Positions 1 to 15,000 of a stretch of 64,000 nt of DNA are shown one piece after another; positions within the stretch are counted from its first letter, which is position 1, and every line of letters starts with the position of its first letter. Origin of the DNA: Powellomyces hirtus. Lineage: Eukaryota > Chytridiomycota > Chytridiomycetes > Spizellomycetales > Powellomycetaceae. The DNA is taken from the NCBI GenBank assembly GCA_025526995.1, contig JAHLKG010000006.1:186001-250000 (forward strand), written 5' to 3'. The notes below the pieces were generated by a model. It saw nothing but the letters and a program-made list of their open reading frames with translations, made no database searches and was not told the origin of the DNA. The translations under genes were made by a program, and so were the position numbers.

Positions 1-1
1 C

Positions 2-3000
2 ATGTCAGATAGAGAGCGAAAGAAATTCATCGATAAACATGCACAATCCGCCGACAGCTCCAACGCCTCTGTCATTCGACTGATTGAAGATGAGCTGGAT
101 GCCGCAGCGAGCCTTCAGCTTTTCTGTGAGGCTGATGCAAACATCTTTTCTGGCACAAGCCCCAAAATCATCACATCTGTAGATCTCAGCGCCGCTACCG
201 TAGACTTGGCCGGTGTTCTTTTGCCCGCTGGAATCAATCGGACTGATAAGTCTCCTACCGCGCTAGTCCCAACACTCACAACACGCAGGAATCTTCATGC
301 CATCGCACTGGCCCTTTCTCTCAATGTTCCTATACTTCTAGAAGGAGGGCCTGGCGTTGGCAAAACCGCCCTTGTTGAGCAAGCAGCTCGATCGCTTGGA
401 CGTCACAAAACACTGCTGAAGATACATCTTGGCGATCAAACGGATGCCAAGGTCTTGCTCGGCACGTACATATGTACCTCAACCCCTGGCTCCTTCCGCT
501 GGCAACCGGGAGTCTTGACCACAGCAGTCATGGAGGGACGATGGATTTTGTTTGAAGACATTGACCTTGCCCCGCTGGAAGTCGTCAGCGTTCTCATACC
601 CCTGTTGGAAACTGGATGGTTGTTTGTCGCGAGCAGAGGCGAGAAGGTTCGCGCCAAAGAAGGATTCAGAGTCTTTGGAACCCGATCCGTCGGAACAAAC
701 CGATCAGCACATGCGCAGGCCGCCGGGGAAGGGCTGTGGCACAAAGTACCCATAGCGAGCCTGAACGAGGATGAGGTGGTGGAGGTGATTGAAAACCTGT
801 TTCCACGCCTGAAAGCGGTGGGTGTCCAGGGCCAAATTCTCAAAGCGTTCAAAGTCATCGAAGCACTGTACAAAGACAAGATGGTCAGTGGAGGACGGAG
901 TGCTTCCCTCAGAGATCTGATCAAATGGTGCGATCGCGTGGAGTACTTGACCAAGGAGCGGACGATCTCGAATGGGAACGGAGTGGTGCAGATGAACTTG
1001 GAAGAGCTGCCTTTGTCTGTACGTGAAGATCTCCTGCGTGAAGCCGCCGACTGTTTTACGGAAAGCATGCCCACAAAAGCACTGCGCGACGGCGTTTTGG
1101 AAAAGATTGGCGCGCAGCTTGGCGTTGCATCACATCGCGTTCAGTTCTATTGCGACGTTCATGTTCCATCAATGTACTCGACAAGCGATGCTGTTGCTGT
1201 GGGTCGAGTCGCCCTGCCCAAACGACCGCGCGACCCACTGCAAGTTTCAGCACAGCGACCCTATGCGCCCACGCCTTCGAGCCTGCGATTGATGGAGCGT
1301 CTGTCTGTTAGCATAGTCCACAACGAGCCGATATTGCTTGTTGGAGAAACCGGAACCGGAAAGACCACAGTCATCCAGCATTTGGCTCATCTGACCAACA
1401 CTCCGCTAACGGTGATCAACATGTCGCAACAGTCCGACTCGAGTGACCTCCTGGGAGGATTCAAACCGGTCGATGTGAGAGTCCTGGCCGTCTCGGTGCT
1501 GAACGAGTTTGAGCAGCTGTTTGCTAGCACCTTCTCTGTCAAGGCCAACGTGGCTTTCTTGGAGGGTGTCCGAAGGGGATTCAAAGGCGGTCGGTGGAAC
1601 ACGTTCGTGAAGGGGTGCCGGATGGGTGTCAAAATGGCCAACGACGTCTTCACCAAGCTGAAAGGAGCCGTTGTTGCCGCCGAACCGCAGGCAAAGAAGC
1701 AGAAAACGAAGCGGGTGTACGACGCGCAACTGGAGTCGCAGTGGCAAAAGTTTGCAAAGACGCTGGCAACATTCGACAGCACACACCAGAAAGTGTCTGC
1801 TTCCCTCCTGTTCTCCTTCATCGAGGGTGCTCTCGTCAAAGCTCTTCGAGAAGGACACTGGGTCCTGCTTGATGAAATCAACTTGGCCACCCCCGAAACC
1901 CTGGACTGTCTGACGGGCCTGCTGGCATCCGCCACATCCAGCCTGGTGCTGCTCGAACGAGGAGACACGGAACCCGTGGCGCGTCATCCTGGTTTCCGAT
2001 TGTTTGGCTGCATGAACCCTGCCAACGATGCGGGCAAGAAGGAACTGTCGATCGGTCTTCGTGGTCGGTTCACCGAGTTCTGGGTGGATGCGCCCGATGC
2101 CACCTTTGCCGACTTGGTCACCATCGTCAAGCAGTACCTCCAATCCGTTCTCCCACCTTCGAAAGACGGCGACAAGCTCTGCGAAGACATTGCGAGATTT
2201 TACACTACTGTCAGAGGCTATGCTGCGCAAGGCCTTGTCTACGATGGTGCCGATCATCGCGTCCACTACAGCATGCGAACCCTCGCCCGCGCCCTCATGT
2301 TTGCCGTGGCGACTACCGTCAATGGCATATGGATCCTGAGGCGCGGCGTGTGGGAAGGGTGCTGCATGACCTTTGGAACGGGACTGGGCGATAAGAGTCG
2401 AGTTATGATGGAGGCTGTCCTCAAGGAAACGGTTGCTGAGAAGATCAATGTTCACCGGGGAGTCAAGTCACCTGATATGGGCGACGAAATCACCCATGTT
2501 GGCGTTGGTGGATATTGGCTCCCGCTCGGCCCTCTGCCGGCGCTGGACGTTGCGGACCAAAGCTACATTTTGACTGAAACGGTTACCCAAAATCTGGCGT
2601 ACCTCGCCCGCGCTGTAATGTCTGGAAAATACCCCGTTCTCATTCAAGGACCCACCAGTGCGGGAAAAACCAGCATGGTCGAGTACTTGGCTAAATTGAC
2701 TGGCCACACTTGCGTCAGAGTCAATAATCACGAAGGCACTGAGGTTGCTGAGTATGTCGGTGGTTGGGGTGAGGCCGAAGAGACGGCGGAGGGCGGACGG
2801 GGGAGATTAGTCTGGCAGGAGGTAAGATTCCGTATCACATTCTTTGGGGTACTTGTCGATTTGTTTTTGCCTCACACGTTGGTGCTTTTCAGGGAATTCT
2901 TGTCACAGCTCTTCGGAAAGGACACTGGTTGATCCTGGACGAGCTCAATCTTGCTCCATCAGACGTGCTGGAATCGCTCAACCGACTTCTCGATGACAAT

Positions 3001-6000
3001 CGCGAACTGTTCATCCCAGAAACCCAAACGACCATTCGACCTCATCCCTCCTTCATGTTGTTTGCGACGCAGAATCCAGCTGGAACCACCTACGGTGGCC
3101 GCAAGCAGCTCTCCCGGGCCTTCCGCAACCGATTTCTGGAAATCCATTTCGGTGACATCCCGACCCCGGAACTGCACATAATTCTCGAAAAACGCTGCCA
3201 AATCGCTCCGTCGTACGCCAAAGCCATCGTTGCGGTCTACAAGGCCTTGCAGTCGACTCGAGGCCGCGGACGCGTCTTTGAGGGTCGACATGGATTCGTC
3301 ACCCTCCGTGATTTATTCCGCTGGGCGGGCCGCGGATCGGTCGGGTATGAGGAACTGGCCACAGAGGGTTGGTGTCTTCTTGGTGAACGCATGCGCAGCG
3401 ATGAAGATCGTGCGGTTGTCCGTGAAGTCATTGAACGGGAACTGCGCGTCAAAGTTGACGTGGAGGGCATGTACGAGCAGGGCTTTGAGCGGGTTCTTGC
3501 TGAAGGCACGGCGAACGGTGCGGTTGGTGGCCTAATTGATAAGCTTGTTTGGACACCAACCACAAAGCGACTGTTTACCCTGGTCTGGAAATGTGTCACG
3601 CACAATGAGCCGGTGCTTCTTGTGGGTGACACGGGTGCGGGCAAAACCACCGTGTGTCAGGTTGTCGCTACCATGTGCGGTCAGGAACTCCGCATCGTAA
3701 ACGCACACCAGGGCAGTGAAGTGGGCGATTTTGTCGGTGGAATGAGACCGGTACGTGGACGCGAGGAGATGCTGGTTGAGGCCTGGGAGGCTCTCAATGC
3801 TGTTAAAACTGCTCTGGGTTTCGAGTCGGAATCCATGGACCTGCAGGTCGTTTTGAAAGAAATGGAAACGGCATTCGAACAGAGCATGGAACAAGCACCT
3901 GAGGTACAGGAGCTTCTCACCCTTGCCAAAACCCTTGTTGGGAAATCCCAAACCTTGTTTACTTGGAGAGATGGACCTCTGACCTTGGCACTTCGGGAAG
4001 GTTCTCACTTCCTTCTGGACGAAATTTCATTGGCCGACGATTCGGTTTTGGAACGGTTGAACAGTGTGCTTGAACCCTCTCAGTTCTTGCTCTTGTCTGA
4101 AAAAGGCTGCGCCGAAGCGCTTTACGCGTCGCAAGGATTCCGCTTCCTGGCAACCATGAACCCCGGTGGCGATTACGGCAAAAAGGAACTGTCGCCTGCT
4201 CTTCGCAATCGGTTTTGCGAAATCTGGGTTCCCGGTGTTACTGGCCGGGGCGACCTCGACGGCCTGGTTGCCAAGAAACTCACTGTCGGAGGAATCGCAC
4301 CCGACAGGTCGGTCGTCATCTCCAAATGGATGATGGACTTTTATGACTGGTTTGCTGCCCGTCTGCGCAAGCCGCGTGACGCCATTGTCTCGCTAAGAGA
4401 TGTCCTGGCGTGGGTCGAGTTTGTGGTGGGTGTGGCGAGCCGCAACGTTATGGACCTCGAACATGCGTTTGTTCATGGTGGATGCATGGTCATTGTGGAC
4501 GGTATTGGAGTGAACCCCGCGTTTGGAGTGGTTTCCGGAGTCGAGGCTGTTAGGAGAGAAGTAAGGGCATGTCTGCTGGACCTCTGTGGACGATCAGCGG
4601 AAAATGACGAATTTGACCAAGAGGTGGAGATTTTGGACACGGATGAGACGTTTGGCGTACATCCGTTTTTCATCGCCAAGGGCCCCGAACCGGCAAAGGA
4701 AGTGCAGTTCTCGTTCATGGCGCCCACCACCTTGCGGAACCTGTCGCGAGTTCTGCGTGCTCTTCAACTCTCCAAGCCGGTGTTACTGGAAGGATCTCCC
4801 GGTGTTGGCAAAACGTCGCTGGTCACGACGCTGGCGCAGCTGACGGGCCACACGCTCACGAGAATCAACTTGTCTGAGCAGACCGATTTGACCGATCTGT
4901 TTGGAACGGATCTCCCCGTCGAGGGGACCGGCAACGCGGGCCGGTTCGCGTGGCGCGATGGACCATTCCTGAACGCCATGAAGCGCGGCGAATGGGTGTT
5001 GCTGGATGAACTAAACCTGGCCTCCCAGCAGGTGCTGGAAGGTCTCAACGCTTGCTTGGACCACCGTGGAGAAGTTTACATCCCCGAACTCGACCGCGTG
5101 TTCCAAAAGGGTCCCGGGTTCCGAGTGTTTGCGGCGCAGAACCCGCAGGGCCAGGGAGGTGGGCGAAAGGGCCTCCCCCGCAGTTTCGTCAATCGATTCA
5201 CCAGCGTCTACATCGAGGCCCTTAGCGAAGCGGACGTCGGCCGCATCATCACCAACATTTTTGGCGCTGGAATCGAAGTCAAGACTATTGAAGACATGGT
5301 AAGGTTCAATGAACGCATGAAGGAAGAAACCATGGAGAAGATGCGCTTTGGAACCCGTGGTGGACCCTGGGAATTCAATTTGAGAGATGTGGTCAGGTGG
5401 GTCGAGTTGGTTAAGAGCGGAGGTGACCCGCAGTTGTACGTTGAGATGATGTACGCCCAGCGGATGAGGACACCGGCGGATCGCGAGAAAGTCAGGGCTT
5501 TGTTCAACGAGGTCTTTGCAGATGCTGATGCGCAATCGCTGCGAAGGCCACAGTGGTGGGTCACGGAGAACCGCGTGATGATTGGTTGTGCGCAAGTCGA
5601 GCGGAAATCCAACCGCGGTGGTCCCGGAACGCACGGTTCTGTCCCCATCGACCAGCTCCACATGCTGCCCTCAACCATACCTAGTCTCGAAACCTTGCTC
5701 AAGTGCGTGGAAATGAATTACATGCCCATCCTGACGGGACCCGCCGGCAGCGGCAAAACGAGCCTTGTCCGCATGCTCGCCGGTTTGTGTGGCGTCACCC
5801 TCAAAGAGTTTAGCATGAACCCGGGAGTCGATAGCGTAGAGCTCCTCGGTGGATTTGAGCAGGCGGATGCCGTTCGTGCACGTAAAGTGGTCGTGGGCTC
5901 GATTGGTCGCGTCGTGGAAGCTACGGTTCGGGAACTGGTTGTGGAAGCACCATCTGATGGGGTCCGTATTGGAACCCAGGTCATGACCGAATGGGACGGT

Positions 6001-9000
6001 GTCCTCAGCACAGTCGAGAAGGGCGGAGTGGCGGGCCTGGATGCATTCGTCGACCAGTTGGAGCAGCTGGTCATTCAACTCTCACTCGACCTCCCTGCCC
6101 GTTCTCTGCCGGCCTTTACAAACATCCGAGACCTGATTGTCGCGTATAAGGACACCCTCATGCACGGCACCCATGGGACCTTTGAATGGGTCGACGGAAC
6201 GCTCATCAAAGCAATGGAAGAAGGCCACTGGATCCTCCTCGACAATGTCAACCTGTGCCCGGCCTCGGTCCTGGATCGCCTCAACCCATTGCTCGAGTCC
6301 GGGGGCGTACTGAACGTTACGGAACGCGGCCTGGACGCCTCGGGCGAGGTTCGGGTGGTCGGTAAACGAACCGGGTTCCGCATTTTCATGTGTTTGGACG
6401 AACGCTTTGGTGAAGTCTCTCGCGCTATGCGAAACCGTGGTGTCGAGCTCTTTGTGGATGGTGAAATGGGGACGGGGAGTGAGGATGCGGGACGAGTTAT
6501 TGGTGGTGGGCCGTTGACGAAGATTGTCAAGGATACGCTTGCGGCTCATATCATGGAGAACGCAAATGGACAAGAGCAGCGCGCGGTGCTCGAGGTGACG
6601 GAAATTCGCAAAATGAGAATGTACGCCCGCTTGCTCGCGGAGCGTGTTCAGCGAGGAGATAGTGTCGCCGCTGCAGTGACCGCCTCGTTGCGAGATGTGT
6701 ATGACAAAGAGGTCGTTGTGCAGCAGCGGAAGAATATTGAAGACCGTCAAACCGCATTTGCGTCGCCGATGATCGCTCCACAGTTCATTTCCGGTCGCCT
6801 TGTTCGCGACGAGTCGTGTCTTGCCCGCGTTGCTATGGATGGCGCGTACCTTCAGTACGTGTGTCTGCAATCCAACGAGTTGCCGCACCGAACGAAACTG
6901 CTGTCCGCCGCTGCGAAAGTGTTTGTTGAAGGTCTTTCGGCGGATGATATTATTGTTCGACGTGAGTGGGCGGCGCTCCTGATCAAGTCACTTCGGCACG
7001 ATGATCTCCAGGCGAAATGGACGCTAGGAGCGGTTCTGGCTGCAATGGAAGATACTGATTCGACCGTACAAGAGCTACGAGATGGCCTCTGTGCATCCAG
7101 TGGGTTGGAACCCGCGGCGATACATGGTCTCCCTACTGATCTCCGTCAGTTGGAGACGCGAGTCGGCCTGGACGTTCGCCGAGCTGCGCATCAATGGGAA
7201 TCATACGTGGCTGCATTGCAAGTGCGTTCCGTCCGCAGTCGATTGCGCACGATGCAGCTGGCGGAATCTCAAGTCGGAGCGTCCCGAAAGGGCATTTACA
7301 CCGTTCTCGACAAGAGCCGTTTGCACGCTAGCTTCAAGATTGGAGAAAGCGAGCTTGAGCACCCTTGTGTTGCGGTCTTTTGGCCATTGATCGAAGCTCT
7401 GCGTGCGGCCGTTGCGCGATGGACTGCAGCGTATGACGGGGTTCATCAGCATGTGGAATCGATCAACAAGGTGCTTGACCAGCGTGACCGACTCTGGGAA
7501 TGTCTGCAGGGGGCGGACTTGCCGTTTGAGGAAACATTTGTGGCACTAGGACGGCTTCGCAAGGCGCTGGAATCATGCGCCATCTACACGACATCTGCAA
7601 ACGACGAAGGTGCAGATGAGGATAGCGCGCGTCTGCGAACTCTGGTGGAGAGAGCGGCCGAGCATTTGGGCCTGAACTCTCTCGCCGGAGTCGGATCGCT
7701 CTGGAAGCATGGATCGGTCGCAGTACTCAAGAAGCGCGAGTTGTATGATGTGGAACGTAGCTTTGCGAATGTGAATCAGGAGTTGAGCGTTTGGGCCGCC
7801 GATCCCCACTTCGATGCGGCCACTGAAACCAAATCGACCTTCTGGGGCGGAATCGGTCACCCGGCCGTTGCGATCGACGAGCTGTCGAGGCAAAGCATCG
7901 TGGAGGGTGTGGCAACTTTGTACTACCTCAACGAGGAAAACAGCCAGCAATCCGCCGCGGGCACCTCGTGCCTCGTGGGTGTCCTCGCGGATGTTCCTGG
8001 TCGTATTTTGGACAAGGTCCGCAAAGCGGTTGCTGATACTGAGAACGATGCGGAAGCCATCCGTCTGGGAGCCAATCAAGATGGCGCTGCGACTCTGGTT
8101 GAAGTGCGTCCAAGGGTCCCCATGGACGTGGTCAATCGCTTTGCCAAGCGGGCGGCGAAGGTTTCCATTTGGGCTCTTGTTGAGGCGGCGGCGTTGAAGG
8201 CGGAGCTGAAGGTGCTTACGAAGTTAGCGGAGGTGGTTGCCGAGGGCGCTGGACAGGTACGTTTAATCTGCGTTAGCATCGGTGTTTGCATGGTCTAGGA
8301 CTAATGGCTTGGATTGGTTCGCATTAGAACAAACTGCGGGACCTGGTGAACGATCTGAAGGTATTGCATTCTACAGCTCTGGCAGAGACGTCGCGCCCGC
8401 CACTCGATCTCGAGCCGCTGCAGCGACTTATCTGGGTCTGCGAGTCGGCCGATAGCGACTCTGCATCTCACGTAGCGCAGAACATGCCTCCGGCACAGCT
8501 CCGGGCGTTTGTGCGCGTGATTCTCCTCGACGGAATGTACCGCTGGCATCGTGCCTTATGGAAGAATGCCACGTCGTTCTGGGCCGAAGCTATGGAAGAC
8601 GAACAGAATGCTGCCCCGGTTCTCGATTGTGGCATCCTGGACATCCTTCGTGGAATTGCTACAGTGAAGCCCACCGCACACACGTACGGCGGACCCGTGA
8701 TTCTCGAGCGTGGTGTCAACAGTCGCTTTGCGCTGCGGTTCTCGGCTGATATGCATCGGGTCCCCACATATGCGCATCCGGGCAAGAAGGATCAGTTGCT
8801 GAGTTTGGTGGCCTACCTGACATCGGAGAAGTATGCTACGGGCCAGGAAGATGTAGCTAGAGATGATGCGAGGATGTTGGTTTTGGTCGTCTTGCAGGTA
8901 GGGTTGCTTGTGATTGACAGATCTTATCGTTGGCGTTGATTGCTGATTTGGCATTTTGTTTGTCAGTTCTTGGAAAGTCACGAGAAGGCATTTACAGCTG

Positions 9001-12000
9001 AAGTTTATGCTGCTATCATGCAGGGCGTGCGTGGTCTTGGCTATCGATTGCTGGACACTGCTCCTGCTCCTCTGGACGTTCATCTTACAATTCGAGAAAT
9101 CACTGTCCACTTTGAGCAAGCTTCAACCGAATCAGTCAAACTCCGTCTTTGCTCGTACCTGGGGCCGTGCCTGACAACCCTCGGCGAGCTTCTTCATGCC
9201 GGACCCGAAAGGTCAGCTGCCCTTCGTGGCAGGGCATGGATGAACTACTCGGTTGGGTTCCTCCGCTCTTACATCCCCGACGTGCCTGTGGACCCGGCCT
9301 CTGGACCTGCGGTGAAGCTCAAGTTTATGGAAGATGACCTGTGGACCGTCCGCACGGAGATCAAAGTTCGAGAAGAGATGGAGGTTCTGATGACGGGAAA
9401 TAAAGACAATGCTCTGATTCGTGACCTGCTGGCCCGTGCCGAAGTCATCAACGCGCCCGGGAAAGGATGGATGTCTCGTGTGGCGTTGCGACCCGAGCGA
9501 ACTCAGATGCGGGAGATTTTGAACGACCTGAAACTGCTCAACACTCATTTGTTGAGTGATGCCGCGGTGAGTGCACTGATCGCGGGGCTCCTTGGCACAT
9601 CTGGACGAAGTGAGGCCGTCGCGAATCAGGAAGCTCATCTGCAGGAGACCCTTGCGGCGCTGGTGGCCAGGCTGGAGACAAAGTACCCGCTGTACCGTGA
9701 CATTTTGCAACCCGTGTACTTGGCTGTATATCAGTTCAAGTATGGATTGAGGTTGATGGCGGAAAAGAATGTTGACCCTGTGAATGGGAACGAGGAAGAT
9801 GTGGAGAAGCTGTTGGAGGCGACCGTCAAATTTGTCGATGATGGAACGATGGAAAACGTGGAGTTGATGCTTCCGACCTTGAAGCGGCTCTCGAGCAGAA
9901 GCAACAGCGACCCGATGCAGTTGCAGATGATTATAGGCTTCCTGAGCCGCATGCACGCGTCCTTGCGAATCCGCGCCACAGTCCGCCCAGCCACTCTGGG
10001 ACCTGTTCATGTCCTCTTTGGCAGCCTCGTCGATATATGGTCGGAGGTGGAACAGCGCCGACTTGACAAGGAGAAGGCGGATGCGGATCTGTATAAATAC
10101 AAGGAACGCAAACATGACCTGATGAACGAGGATGAGATCGACGAGGCTATGTTCAAGGAACGCTTCCCCGATTTCTACACAGAGTTTGAAGACGTGTTGC
10201 CACGGACGGATGATAATAAGGCCGCTCCTGTTGCGAACAGTACTCCTGCTGATGATAAGAAGGATGTCGGTATTAGCACTGATGTGGCCCAGGATGTCAG
10301 ATTGTTGCATCGTGATATTGTCATGTCCTGGATCGGACCCGCGACTCCTGATGCCACTGCTATAGAAGACATCTGGAAGAAGGCGTTTGTTCGGTCGTAC
10401 CGGTCGGCCGCTGAGTTGTTGCGATCCTGTAATCTCTTCCCTTCTCGACAGTTGGATCAGATTGGACGAGGTGGATACCTCTACATGACTTCCACGCAAT
10501 TGCGGACTTTGACCATGGACAGCGCTGACGAGTACGGAGCGCCGGGATCCCGCTACGATTTTTACCGGGACGCGAACGTGTGTGAAGCCCGCCGCATCCA
10601 TGAGATCCTCTCGGCGCTTGATCGCCGGTTGGGTGAACTCCTTGCCCAATGGCCCGACCACGCTGTCCTTTTGCAACTCGCGATCCTGTGCGAGCGCATC
10701 TCTGGGTTCCCCGTCACATCGCCCGTCATGAAACTCCTCACGGGTCTGGAACTGCTCATTCAGAAATGCCAGGACTGGGAGCCGTATGCCAGCAGAGATG
10801 TCTCGCTCAAGCCGCACATGGAGGCCATTACGGCCCTTGTGGTCAGGTGGAGGAAGTTAGAGTTGAGAAGCTGGAGGGAATTGCTGGAAGTCGAGGACCG
10901 CAAGTCGGAGGAATCAGCCAGTGCAATGTGGTTCCATCTCTGGAAAGTCGTGGTAGGAATCGCAGTCCAGAGCGGCCCAGAAACCGAAGAGGGAGTAGAG
11001 CAGGCGCAGGACATTCAGGTTCTGGTCAAAGACCTGCTGGCGATGCTAGACCAGTTCTGTCTTTCCTCGTCGCTCGGCGAGTTCCATACCCGCTTGGACA
11101 TGATCAATGTGTTCCACCAGCACCTGTGCGCCGTTGCCCCGACCGTGACGGGTAGCGGGCACGGACGGTTCCTGGCCGTTGCGAACGTGCTGCACAATGT
11201 GTATCGCTACTACTTGCTCTTTGGCGATACTGTCAAGGCGCATATTGATCGGCTCCGCAAACCCATCTGGAAGGAGCTGAATGGCTACGTTCAGATTGCA
11301 ACCTGGAAGGACGTGAACGTTTACGCCCTCAAAGAATCCGCGAAACGCACCCACTACCATCTGCACAAATTTGTTAAAAAGTATCGCGCGATCCTGGACT
11401 TGCCCGTTAGGGACGCCATTACGGCGTACCACGACGATGTCCACAGTACCGTGCCCGATAAGGCTTCAACTCGCGCTGCTGTGATCGCCGCACCAAACGC
11501 AGAGAACATCGTCTCCGACGCCCCTGTACCCGCTTTGGTCCCAACCAGCGCGCAGCTTCTTGCAGCGTCTAAAGCGGATATGGTACCCAAGCTCGAGCAC
11601 CTGGTCACCCGAATGCGCAAGCACACCCGCGTCATGGTTGCCGATAGTCGCGAGCAGACAGAGTCGGTTGCTATTGAGGAATTGGCGTCCACGATTCTAA
11701 CCCGCATCAGAGATTTCCAGGAAATGAATGCTACCCTGGAAGCCGGTTCCAAAGCGGCAAAGGGTCAAAAGTCGGTTCGAAAGAAGGCGCTCGTGGATTT
11801 GCTCAAGTACTTGGCCTACCTCGGTATATCCGCGCGATGCACGCAACGATACCTGGACCAGAGAGAATCGGCGTTCATCTACACCTTGCCAAAGATCACG
11901 TTGTCAGAGGAGAGTTTGAAGTCGCTGGGTAACGCCACCGCTACTCAAGTTGCACTTGCTCGCGACACATTCGGGCTGTGGAACAAAGCCGACTCATACT

Positions 12001-15000
12001 TTTACCGCGTTTTGGCCAAGATGTCCAAAGTGCGCGACATGGAAGTCTCAGCCTCCCCCGATTTGTCCCGGCCCGAAGTTGAGAAAGCCATCAGTTATCT
12101 CGAACACCTTCTGCGCTTTGCCATCGAGCAGCGCGGAACGCTGTCAGCATTTGTGACTCAGCATGATCAGTTGAGAGCGATTGCCGTTCAGGTGGAAAAA
12201 ATCTCGACCGCGATATCGGACGCCCACGAAGACTCTGGTGCACTGTCCTCTGGCGCCTACGTGACTCACGTCCTCGCTAGTCAGAAGGATTTGGTGGATC
12301 AAGCCGTCTTGATGACTGTCCAGGCTTCCATGTTGATAGACACGCATGTAGCTGCTACTAACTTGGATGCGGAGGTTCAGGCTCCTTTGCAGGCTGTCCG
12401 AGAGGTCCTGCTGGGTCTTAAACGTGATTTAGACCAGAAGTATGCCTGTCACGTCGCCAGTGGAGGACCCGCGTTGGCCTCTCAGAGCATCGTCCAGGCG
12501 GCTGTCGCCACTACAGAAACCATTTTCAAGGTCGCCGCCTCACTCCGCAACACTGCTCAGCGCTCCGGGCAGATTGCCTATGTATTTGAAGAATTGGGCG
12601 CCTCTCTCAGTTTCAAGGCGGCGAAACTTGAAGGTCTAATGACTATGGAGGCGATTGGGGCTATTCAAAGAGAACGCGATCCTGCGGCTCAGGCGTTTAA
12701 CGAAAAGGCAGAGGAAGCGGTCAAGTCAATTTTGCTATCGTTCCAGGCGTTGCTCAGAAAAGACGACACGGAATCTCCCGTGGATCCAATGGCGCCGGCA
12801 ATTGACGATGAGGACGAGGATGAATTTGGACTCAAGAAGCAGCATGTATCGGATACACACAAACGCCTCACTAGCTCTCTCCATGCAAAACACATTAGTG
12901 CAGTCTTTGCGGCATTTAATGCTCTCGCGGTTGACTTGGAACGGTCCAACAACGAGTCTTCTGCAATCGGAACTCATTTCGTGCACGTCTTGCAACGCCT
13001 GTACCCGCTGCTGGAGCAATACCTTCTCGTGGTGCAGTACCGGCTGTTCGAGTACCTATTGCAACACAAGTCGATGCTCAAGCTGGCCTATGTCCTGTGC
13101 AACACGTTCGGGCAGCTGTTCAAGAATGGATACTGTGTGCCCCGCGAAGGAGAGGATGAAGGCGGCGAAGGCGGTGAAGGCGTGACGGAGAATGTGGATG
13201 GAACGGGAATTGGCGAAGGCGAGGGTAAAAAAGACGTGAGCGACGAGATTGAGAATGAAGGGCAGGTGGAAGGCATGCAGAACGAGAAGCAGCAACCTGA
13301 GCCCGAGAAGAAGATTGAGGATGAAGATAATGGGATTGAGATGGACGACGATTTTGAAGGCAAGATGGAAGATATGGAACTCGAGGATCAGGACGAGCAG
13401 GACGATGATGAGAAGGAGGATGCCGAGAATGGAGAGGAACCGGATGAGCAGATGGGTGAAGTCGATGGGGATGAGAATGTCGTGGATGAGAAGATGTGGG
13501 GTGATGAGGATGATGACAAGGACGAGGGCGGTAATGGCCAGGATGATAAAGTTGAACGCGATGCCCCCGTCAAGGATTTGGGTGGGGAGACGGAAATGGC
13601 CGCCAAGGAAAACGGCGGACAGGATGACAACCCGGACGAAAACAAGAAGGAAAAGGAGAAGCAGAAGGAAAAGCAAAAGGAAGGAGAACAGGAGAAGGAG
13701 TCGGGCCCGCAAAACGAAGACGAAGACGGTGGTGATCAGGAGGAAGGCATCGAGGACATGATCAACGAGGACAAGGAAGACAACTACGAAGACAATCATG
13801 GCGTTGACGTCAAGCCTGCTGATCAGCCCGATGATAAAGAGGCGGGTGAACAGGAGGGCGAGGAGGAAGAAGATCTCAAGCTTCCCGATCAGATGGATTT
13901 GGACGGAGACGGCGGTGAGGACGAATCGGCGAAACCGGAGGACGGCGATGTGGGACCGGATGACATGGACCTCGATATGCCACCCACCGACGACCAGCAG
14001 CTGCCTGACCAGGAGACGAACGAGGCAATGGACCAAACCGGAGATGCGGAGAAGGATGAGAACGACGCTGGGGAAGAAGCTGGCGACGACGGCGAGGAAA
14101 AGTTGGAGCCCGAATCCTTGGCCGAACAGGAGGACCAAGGTGAAGAGAACGAGGCCGCCGAACAAGAAAAGAATAACATCCAAGACTCGGCCAACGGGTT
14201 CACCGAAGACCAGCAACCCGAAGACCAACCGGAACACGATCAGGACAAGGACACGTCGCAGGCCGTTGACGACCAGATCCAGATGAGCACGCAACCGTTT
14301 GGCGTACAGGGCGCCTCGGGGCAAAAGTCGAATGCCAACATGCAAGAAGACGCAATGGCAGACGATGTTCCGGACCAGGGCGAAGAAGGCACCGCGCAAG
14401 ATTCGACACAGGGCGGGGAGACCAAGAAGCAGGACCATAAAAGCGATCCGGCCACGAACCGTAAGGACACCAATGCCAAGAAGGACCAGAAAGGGGACCC
14501 GAACCCGCGCCGAAGCGTGGGCGATGCTCTCAAGAAATGGATGTCTCGATTGAAAAACATTTCTGATGCGCCTCTTGACAAAGAAGAGGAGGCGGATACG
14601 AACAATGCGGAACAAGCAGAGGATACAGTCGGCGACGATGCGATGGACTTTGAATTCGTGCAGGAAGATGAACAGGCGTCGGATACGCAGGCCATGGCGG
14701 ACGCGACCGCAGAGCAGTTGGGTGAAATGGACCGGAAGGCGTTGGCGGATGATAAGGAAGAGAAGGAGTACGGTCAGGATATGGAGCCAAACCAGGAGGA
14801 GGGAGAACAGCCTGCGGAAGAAGCGGACGAGCCGGAAAGCAAAGCGAAAGATAAGGGCGAGTCGAAAAATAAGCGACGCGCGGATAAGCCGGCGGGAGCT
14901 ATTGAATTGGGCAAACAGGATGATCCCGAGGATGAGGAGGGCGAACAAATGGGCAAGAAGAATGACCCGGATGCAGCAGAAGAGGACGCACGGGAACAAG

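Noticed and set aside
1406..2455. 349-codon minus-strand frame inside Midasin exon 1
   Set aside because: Lies opposite conserved AAA-domain sequence and has no domain of its own.
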